A stretch of 23,894 nucleotides of DNA, from positions 1-23,894 of the forward strand of contig JAUCBJ010005329.1 of assembly GCA_032718475.1 (NCBI GenBank). The letters are read 5' to 3'. The position numbers and the translations under genes were made by a program. The DNA comes from Nemertoderma westbladi. Its lineage: Eukaryota; Xenacoelomorpha; Nemertodermatida; Nemertodermatidae. Positions within the stretch are counted from its first letter, which is position 1. Each line of letters opens with the position of its first letter. Positions 17,703 through 23,894 of the stretch are shown here, one piece after another. The notes beneath the pieces are model-generated. The model saw only the letters and a program-made list of their open reading frames with translations. It was not told the origin of the DNA and did no database searches.

Positions 17703-18618
17703 TTAAGGGGGGGGGGGGGGGGGGGGGGGGTATACCCCCCCATGAACCTTTTTTTAAAGTGGCTGTCAATTAGTGTTAAATAATAATATTGCTATTTTGT
17801 CATGTTCAACCACTGCATGGAAGGCCAAATAGCCTTTATAGTAAAATTTGAAAATTTGTAGCCTCCCCCTAGCGGCTGGCTGTGGAATTCAAGATTTCAC
17901 TAAAATTGCTACTAGTCCCTCAATTTTGGTCCAAATTTCTTGAAACCAACTTTTTTGGACTCAGCGTGATCGACTCTACAAAAGTTATCTTATATAATTT
18001 TTAATTTTTAATTAATTAATTTAATTAATTAATTATCATATTTTTAATTAAAAATGGCAAATTAGAAAAAATCTTAATATTTATCAAAATTCCATAAGAT
18101 AACTTTTAAAGAGCTTCCAAAGCTCGTTCGAATGAGCCATAAACGAAGAAAATTGGTTCAAAAATTTGAAAATAAGTAATAAGTAGTAATTTGAAAATGA
18201 AAAATGTCATTCCGAGAAAATGCCCTTCAAAGTTTAAACCGTCCCGCCAAAATATGTAGGCTGTCTGTGGTCTGTTTGGTTAATTATTTCTGGCACGAAG
18301 GATGCACACCAATGAGCTAAAATGTACTAGCTAAAATTACGGGGGTTTTCGGGGTCGCTGATTTCATTTCCGATGTCAGTTTTAATTTTTGATGGAATCT
18401 AGTCTATCTGTCTGTCTGTCGGTCTTCTGTCTTTCTTACAATTTGACGGACAGACCGTCATACGGAAAAACAGTGATAACTCGAGAACTGAAATATATCT
18501 CACTAAGCGGTTTTCAGATTTGTAATTCTCATTAAATTCTGATCTAGGTGAAATAAAGAAACAATAATTTGAAAATTTTACCTGAGGGGGGGTATACCCC
18601 CCCCCCCCCCCCCCTTAA
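17703..18618. mobile_element. TTAA-bounded element with G-run/TATA/C-run terminal inverted repeats
   Basis: The left end is TTAA, then 24 G, TATA and 7 C (17703-17741). The right end is 7 G, TATA, 18 C and TTAA (18586-18618, the G run preceded by GA). Each end is the reverse complement of the other apart from run length, and TTAA sits at both outer edges. The body is 908 bp with no transposase-like frame. The interior has an AT-rich palindromic core near 18000-18050 (TTAATTAATT runs) and a hairpin made of CTGTCTGTCTGTCGGTC and GACGGACAGAC (18405-18455). TTAA duplication suggests piggyBac-type mobilisation, but such homopolymer termini are not typical. Confidence 0.6.
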
Positions 18619-18631
18619 TCATTTACATTTA

Positions 18632-18685
18632 ATCCGCATATGTGGCTGCAGACTACAGAGGACGTGGGTTCGAACCCGGGGAGGG
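18632..18685 (+). repeat. tRNA-like B-box remnant
   Basis: GGCTGCAGACTACAGAGGAC followed by GTGGGTTCGAACCCGGG contains a perfect pol III B-box (GGTTCGAACCC). No complete cloverleaf or A-box at the right distance is visible, so this is most likely a fragment of a tRNA-derived SINE or a decayed tRNA. Confidence 0.35.
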
Positions 18686-18689
18686 GGTG

Positions 18690-19275
18690 ACTGTGGACGC
18701 CATCAAAATTAATCAAAATGCATATCATTCCAGGTGGTAACGGGTCGTTTTTACTTGGAAACCCCACCGTATAAAAATTTCTTTGTTTACAATCAAAATC
18801 GGCCCCAGTCAGTTGTAGGCAAAATCCCATGTGCCAAAATATTTTTGGCAATAACAACAAACGACTTATTGTATCATTCAAAACTCACGCTGGCTGGGTG
18901 TGATAATATCGTGTGTTCAACGTCATTCAACCCTCTATTAACGTTACTTCATATTGCCAAAATAACTCAACTCAAGTGTATCATAGTTCCTAGAATTTAG
19001 TTCCCCTTACGTCATTACAAGTCGTACCACTACAGTAGTACTACAGGATAAACGTACAATAAACAATGAACGTTCAATAAGTATAGCTATTTCACTAACC
19101 TCGATTTCGGCATAATATCTGTGAACGAATTATTTACAAACAGTGATCTGCCTGCAGTGCAAATTTACCGCAAGTTAAATTGAGTTTCGTTTATTGATTT
19201 GGCACCGCTACTGTAACCTATTCCTTTCCCTTAATGTTCTAATTTAAATTAATTTTTTAAACCATCGAAACACAT
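18690..19275. other. upstream region of the two-exon gene
   Basis: AT-rich sequence with a CRE-like TTACGTCA (19006-19013) and a single diverged satellite monomer at 19185-19240. No TATA box at a convincing distance from the gene is evident. Confidence 0.35.
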
Positions 19276-19416
19276 TTGTTTGCGGCCATTTTGCGCTATT
19301 TATTAGGTTGTTATCTGATATTGTATTTTGAACCTGGAATACTGCAGGCCTTCTTCAATTCTACTGCATTCATACAATTTATTACTCAGATAATAAATTT
19401 AAAATTAAAAATAAAA

Positions 19417-19668
19417 ATGGCGAGTTTGTTAAACATCACAAAAACTATGAAGATTTACCAAGGAGGATCGCGATTCTACAGCAAACAGGTTCCATCACCT
19501 AGCAACGATCAATACACGTTGTATTCCGCTCGTTCCGATATCGGAGTTAAAACTTCGAGTTCTTCCGAGAAAGTCGAGAGAAGTTGGTACGGATTGACGC
19601 CAGTCATTGAAGGAATGAAAAGGAGGAGCACGCAAGGACACAATATTAATCTACCACAACCGCAAGAA
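19417..19668 (+). CDS. unrecognised 148-residue protein, exon 1
   Basis: This is the first coding exon of a two-exon gene. It starts at AAAATGGCG, a strong eukaryotic start context, and encodes 84 residues from MASLLNITKTMKIYQGGSRF to NINLPQPQE. The frame is open 47 codons further upstream to another ATG, but that stretch is AT-rich and hydrophobic and reads like 5' UTR. The exon ends at GAA followed by the donor GTAAGA, in phase 0. The protein is rich in Ser, Tyr and Lys, with no signal peptide, no clear membrane segment and no domain I know. Codon and base composition differ clearly from the flanks, and the matched splice sites support a real gene. Function unknown. Confidence 0.75.
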
Positions 19669-20531
19669 GTAAGATTACATAGTTTTATTATAAATAACAA
19701 TGTTTAGTAGCAGTAGTGAATGAATGACTGACTGCTTAATCCATTTATTTAAAACATTTATATCCATTTTTCCTGCTTCTCTCTAGTATGAGAACGTTAA
19801 GTAGTCAAATTTACTATTAGAGGCGGTAAAACTTGTAATCGTCCTTTGCAATGCGTATTTAGACACTGACGTGCTGCGCGATTCTGTCTTGGTAGCATTT
19901 ATAACAAATCCAATAACCTCCTTTGTTCAGTACAAGTTGTGAATCTGCTAGCGCATTCGGCCTACATTATAAAGCAGGGCACTACAACTGTCATCGGTGA
20001 CTGTGGCCAACTTGCGGGATGTCTGAGCTGCTTATGCGTTGTTGTAGTGTGAACAACCCAAGATCGTGATCAGTTTGTGGCTGTCATCATTGCATATCCC
20101 AATACAATTATTATGAATATGCCTAGTCAGTGTGTCGCTTTGCAGTGCATCAGGTCCTAGGATTAAGAAGAATTTAATTTCACCATCCGGTGAGAGTACC
20201 TCATCTTCTTTGTCACAATTTAACATTCAATTTCCAGTTAAATTCCAGTCCGCCATGATACAATAAGCGTTGCTGGGCGCAACAATTTTGGGAGATACTG
20301 TGTTTAATATAGTAATTTATATTATTAGGATTTGTTAAATATTATAATAGAGCTTGGAGATGTTTTTTTTTAGTTTTTTAATAAACGAACCTTTTGATTT
20401 GCATTTTTTAAATTTTACTATTAATTAATTAATAATGAATTAATTTTCAATACATTCCAAAATGTTTACTGTATTATGTATTAAACATTCGTAATTAATT
20501 AATTAATTAATTAATTCCTTTCCACTTGTAG
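19669..20531 (+). other. intron of the two-exon gene
   Basis: An 863-base intron with donor GTAAGA and acceptor CCACTTGTAG, preceded by a TTAATTAA run. It contains an antisense frame and an X-box-like palindrome described among the findings. Confidence 0.75.
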
Positions 20532-20726
20532 GTGAATTACAACGAGACAACCATCAGCTGCACTAGCACGGGTTACACCGAACCGTACATCGAATCTGAA
20601 GAGATGAAAATAGACCTGGAATCAGTACAGGAGCAGTACCAGAACAGCCCAATGCAACCACACTCATACATGAGTCACACCTACGCGAGAAACAGACTTC
20701 ATAATCTACTCAATGACAATAAGTAA
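20532..20726 (+). CDS. unrecognised 148-residue protein, exon 2
   Basis: The second and last coding exon encodes 64 residues in phase 0 from the intron acceptor. It begins VNYNETTISCTSTGYTEPYI and ends HTYARNRLHNLLNDNK with TAA (20724-20726). The middle is acidic with many Gln and Met. The C terminus is basic and potentially helical. Small soluble Tyr/Gln-rich proteins of this type occur among ciliary microtubule-associated proteins, but I cannot match it to a named one and would not assign a function. Joined with exon 1 it gives a complete 148-residue protein. Confidence 0.75.
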   Translation: MNYNETTISCTSTGYTEPYIESEEMKIDLESVQEQYQNSPMQPHSYMSHTYARNRLHNLLNDNK

Positions 20727-20906
20727 TAAGGAGCGAACAACCTCCCCCCAATATTCTTCGGTTATGGTCGACATTTTGCGAAAAGAACAGTCAGTACCTT
20801 TCTAACAAAAATGATGACTATGAAATATCAAATTGAATGGTAACGCATTATTTGCAGTCGTTTAGTGTTGTGAGAAAAGTTACAATCCAAAATACATAAC
20901 AAGAGT

Positions 20907-20912
20907 AATAAA
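20907..20912 (+). other. AATAAA poly(A) signal for the two-exon gene
   Basis: A canonical AATAAA lies about 180 bases after the stop codon, in the right sense and at a normal distance. Confidence 0.55.
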
Positions 20913-20926
20913 ATAATAAGGCATGG

Positions 20927-21700
20927 CCTCGTAACTATAGGCTAAGCGCCAATCACTTTTTTATGTTAATGATTTGTGAATTATTTGCCTTCATTAGTAC
21001 TGCTAAATCTAATTAATATTTTGAGTCTCTTGGCACTGGGTAATTCGATAGAATTTAACACTAAAATCGCGGTAGCCACTTAGTAGGTATCGTTTATTTT
21101 CATATGATTTTGATATAACATATTTAAGGTAATATAAAGTTTTGTTGTATTATTTATATTTTTAAGACCTATGTTGTGCTTTCCAAGTAACATTTGAAGT
21201 TGCAAATAATACGCAAAAACATTTTTGCATTCAGTAAATTTATTCAGGTAATTTAAATACATTAAAGAAAATAATGTGTACGTAGTGTTGATAGATATAG
21301 ACTGTGCTGTTAAAATGAGGTAGGAGATCCACCTTATCGAAGAACTATTTTTACCTCGAGAACCAAAATAAGAACATTGGTGATTTCGGTTCCTATTTAA
21401 CAAGTGCAGTTTGTTATCTTCAGCTAATCAATTATATTTATCTCTCTTAAATTAATTAATACAGTATGATATGATAATAACGTTATGCGTGTAGTATAAT
21501 AAATTAGATTTAGATTACGGCAAACATAAAATGCTGTTTCCTCTGATATAATAATTAACCGCGATGTTTTTCTGTTAATCACAAGCAATATTTCAGACTT
21601 ATTTGAATATAAAGTGTTTTAAAGGCTGCAATATTAATGATATTAATGCGGAATCTTTCATGATCGAGGAGCGGGATATTCTACTTTACTTAAAGGCGAA
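20927..21700. other. AT-rich intergenic stretch
   Basis: It lies between the plus-strand gene and the convergent minus-strand ShKT gene. No exon-like sequence was seen. Open frames here are AT-rich and motif-free. Confidence 0.45.
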
Positions 21701-21704
21701 CCCT

Positions 21705-21854
21705 TCACCAGAAATATGTTATACTTCTAGGGGGGCCAGGACCACGGCATTTTTTGCAGGAAGTCTGGCAGTTAACCAACATGAGGCTGGATTCACAATG
21801 CATTTGCGGCCCAGACAGCATAGTTCGGGTGGAAATCATCATCTTCAACGCAAA
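21705..21854 (-). pseudogene. degenerate ShKT-domain exon downstream of the gene's stop
   Basis: After a good acceptor (TTTTGTTTCAG) the minus strand reads in phase 1 CVEDDDFHPNYAVWAANA, which lines up with the first half of the neighbouring ShKT exons. The second half, HCESSLMLVNCQTSCKKC, is in another frame, and the alignment implies a 2-base loss at the join. The second conserved cysteine is tyrosine. The preceding exon already ends in TAA, so this exon appears excluded from the normal transcript. I read it as a former extra domain in decay. Alternative splicing or sequencing error at the frame change is less likely. Confidence 0.7.
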
Positions 21855-22082
21855 CTGAAACAAAAGTTATTTGATGATGATTATCGAAATAAATTATTAT
21901 GTTGTATTTCCTACAACTCCAGAAACTAAAGTAGATGAAGACGTATAACTGATTTATCGCAAGAATTCTGGCAGTAGACATTCAATCACCAATAGCTGCA
22001 GCTACACCTGGGTAATTTATTATCGTCATCTCAACCAACTCAAGGTAATAGGTCTGACAGATATAATTAATTTAAATAAGTT

Positions 22083-22225
22083 TTACGAACTTCCTCCATC
22101 GCCATCGCCGCAGTAGTCGCAGGACGTCTGACAGTAGTTGAACATGTACGTTGGGTTTATCCCACATTCTGCAGCAGCAGCCCACCCTTGGCAGTTATCA
22201 TCAAGGTCATCTCGATCCACACAGT
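22083..22225 (-). CDS. ShKT-domain protein, last coding exon
   Basis: After acceptor TTTCAG the exon starts in phase 1 and encodes one ShKT domain. It reads CVDRDDLDDNCQGWAAAAEC, then GINPTYMFNYCQTSCDYC, and ends with GDGDGGSS and TAA (22083-22085). All six cysteines are present in the family order, with the conserved W-A-E-C and N-P-x-Y-M signatures. ShKT domains are disulfide-bonded extracellular modules. They were first named from a sea anemone peptide but are widespread in metazoan secreted proteins such as astacin-type proteases and tyrosinases. The rest of this gene lies beyond the window, so the protein's activity is unknown. A ShKT domain alone does not imply a toxin. Confidence 0.9.
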
Positions 22226-23135
22226 CTGAAATTAGGGAGTAAAACAATGTTAATTCTTCCGATTAGACTACAGAAAAAATATACCATCTATTATTATTAT
22301 TATTTTCGTACATGAACAATCAGAAAAAACAATTGCACAGTAGGCGTACAGATGTACATAAGGATATGAAAAAAAACTATTTAAGTGATGCAGATAAATG
22401 TAAAATATTAGAAAGGCTATAGAAAAACAAATAAACACGCTAGTAAGTTGATACGTAATCTTGCATGGTTTTTAACTTTTCAAATGAAAACCCAGGAACT
22501 TCAAGTACCTCGTTCCCTCGTCCTAAAAGTACTACATAATTCTCTACACAAATTTATAGGCTACCCTGAGTTATTAGGTGGTATTGCATAATGCTTGTTA
22601 GAAACAATAGTAGGAAGTAACTGCAATTCGGAAATATTAAACAACCATTGCTCATAGGTCTTAGATTCTTTCCACTGACTGTATTACAATCAAACATGAC
22701 AAGCGAGGCCAGAAACCTCACACATAATCTGTCAGATGAAAAAGCACACTATTTGAAATATTTAGGAAACGTTTACATGTGTATGGGATCCCAAACATTA
22801 CTATGCAATAAAGTTTCTGTATACGAATACAGTAAGCATTCCAGGAGTTACAAATGAAAATTAAAGTACAAACAAACTAAAATACAACGCAGTCAGGCAG
22901 TACAGCAAGGTTGCAAAGTCAAAGTTAGTAGACGCTTAATAGGATACAGTAATATTTTACAGACAATAATAGTAGGATATATATTTTAGGATATATATAT
23001 ATATATAGGATAATATGATTAATAGGATACAGTAATACTTTTTCTACACATCGTCAGACCTTTACCTACAAGGACTCACAAGTTACCATTCAATGATAAA
23101 ATCAATGTCATTTTAAGAATAATAAATTTAATTAC
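22226..23135 (-). other. intron between the two intact ShKT exons
   Basis: A 910-base phase-1 intron with donor GTAATT and acceptor CTAATTTCAG. It holds a TATATA microsatellite (22978-23006) and no further ShKT-like cysteine pattern. Confidence 0.75.
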
Positions 23136-23249
23136 CGGATTGACAATTTCCACACGATTTTTCACAATTTACGAACATGTAATCCGGGTTTGCTTCACAT
23201 TCACCAGCCATTGTCCAGCCTGGGCAGTCGAAATCGTTGTCAACACAAT
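23136..23249 (-). CDS. ShKT-domain protein, penultimate exon
   Basis: This is a 114-base exon, exactly 38 codons, with phase-1 junctions on both sides. It encodes a complete ShKT domain: CVDNDFDCPGWTMAGEC, then EANPDYMFVNCEKSCGNC. All six cysteines are in place. The acceptor is TTATATAG and the donor GTAATTAA. The terminal G joins AC of the next exon to give Asp directly before the first cysteine of the following domain, so the two domains are nearly contiguous. A symmetrical 1-1 exon carrying one module is the classic arrangement for tandem exon duplication. Confidence 0.92.
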
Positions 23250-23856
23250 CTATATAAAATAAAAATATATAATAATTATAGTTCTGTAGAGATTAAGAGA
23301 TCGGCTATACAGGGTATGTACCTACTGAAATTAAAGTACTGTAGTTAAGTCCAGTATCACAAACTTCTATCCGCTACCAGGGTCGTAGCCAGGAATTTGT
23401 GTGGGGGGTGGATGGAGATACAAAAATATAATATAATCTTATAATATAAGTATTGTGTTAGGGGGGGGGGGGGGGGGTGGGGGGATCTGGGGGCGAAGCC
23501 CCGAATGTACAGTAAGTACAGGGGCGTATTTAAACTATTATAATGTGAAATTGACCTTACACTTGAACACTGTCTTACAACATCACACTTACTTATTACA
23601 ACTACCTTGTAGCACTTGGGGGCACCTCCTCCTACACAAACTGTATTTTTTAATCTTATAAGTTTACTTCAGTACTTAGCATAAGTTCCAAAATTTTCGC
23701 TGGGCTGGATGCATACCAGTATCCACCCCCATGCCTACGCCCCTGTCCGCTACTTCCAGGATGGCCTCCCAGAAAATAAGATTACATTGTGGCTCGGATG
23801 ATTAAGGTATAGAGAAAGATACAGTATTTACTATTTATCGGGGTGCAGTCACTTAC
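23250..23856 (-). other. intron containing a hAT-like MITE
   Basis: This lies between the ShKT exon and a probable upstream exon at the window edge. Most of it is the transposon listed next. Confidence 0.5.
23370..23753. mobile_element. hAT-like MITE with perfect 8-bp target-site duplication
   Basis: The element spans 23378-23745 (368 bp), starting CAGGGTCGTAGCCAGG and ending GCCTACGCCCCTG, an imperfect inverted repeat of about 16 bp. It is flanked on both sides by TCCGCTAC (23370-23377 and 23746-23753). CAGGGGCGTAGCC-type ends and 8-bp duplications are typical of hAT transposons. It contains a 17-base G run and no transposase. The perfect duplication points to a fairly recent insertion. Confidence 0.88.
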
Positions 23857-23894
23857 TCAATATACCACTCGATTTAGTTATTTTTGTTCGCGCT
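23857..23894 (-). CDS. ShKT-domain protein, partial upstream exon at window edge
   Basis: A consensus donor GTAAGT (23851-23856 on the plus strand) follows a 38-base stretch. That stretch is open in only one frame, and that frame has phase 1, matching the next exon exactly. It would encode ARTKITKSSGIL, a Ser/Thr/Lys-rich linker, and the split codon would give Asn before the first ShKT cysteine. The exon continues beyond the window, so it is supported by phase agreement only. Confidence 0.5.

Noticed and set aside
18632-18685. Possible intact tRNA gene at the GGTTCGAACCC box
   Set aside because: The T-stem is mismatched, and no D-arm, A-box or acceptor stem can be paired at the right spacing.
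21603-21929. Plus-strand 108-codon frame
   Set aside because: It overlaps the antisense of the degenerate ShKT exon, and its residues show no known motif. The ShKT alignment on the other strand explains the non-AT-rich composition better.
22083-23249. Calling the ShKT gene a toxin
   Set aside because: ShKT modules are common in ordinary secreted animal proteins. Tandem domains with a linker and no visible precursor architecture do not support a toxin assignment.

Overview
The window looks like nuclear DNA of a marine invertebrate animal. It is AT-rich, with short coding exons bounded by GT-AG introns, deuterostome-type genes and a very heavy load of transposon remnants, minisatellites and G/C homopolymers. 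The palindrome TAGGCCTA occurs 15 times, against well under one expected. An echinoderm or similar deuterostome is my best guess, but this is inference only.

Layout. Bases 129-2158 are a TTAA-bounded piggyBac-like non-autonomous element carrying a 1-kb minisatellite. Bases 2280-7165 hold dispersed repeats and two decayed, intronless fragments of host genes. One is DDX1 (about 3035-3896), lying between the arms of a 3-kb inverted repeat. The other is an ALDH3-type aldehyde dehydrogenase (about 6388-6830). Bases 7167-9060 are copies of a dispersed repeat with a central poly-G run. A complete single-exon IMMP1L-like mitochondrial inner-membrane protease gene lies on the minus strand (9584-10084). 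It is followed by a foldback-like element (10428-11034) and the last coding exon of MOB3 on the plus strand (11755-11958). A 68-bp tandem satellite occupies 13155-13765. A second foldback-like structure (14935-16165) carries in its loop a MITE that contains monomers related to the satellite. A GC-rich, 5'-truncated retroelement tail lies at 16199-16655. A second TTAA-bounded element, with G-run/TATA/C-run termini, occupies 17707-18614.

The right quarter holds two further host genes. One is a small two-exon plus-strand gene for a 148-residue protein I do not recognise (19417-20726). The other is the 3' part of a minus-strand gene built from phase-1 exons that each encode one ShKT domain (22083 to beyond 23894). 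A degenerate extra ShKT exon lies downstream of its stop, and a hAT-like MITE with a perfect 8-bp target duplication sits in its intron.

The genes do not form a pathway. The strongest novel material is structural: several unrelated families of inverted-repeat elements, two of them made of inverted tandem-repeat arrays, captured or retrocopied gene fragments, and a satellite apparently related to the inside of a MITE. I saw no CRISPR array, no rRNA and no intact tRNA.
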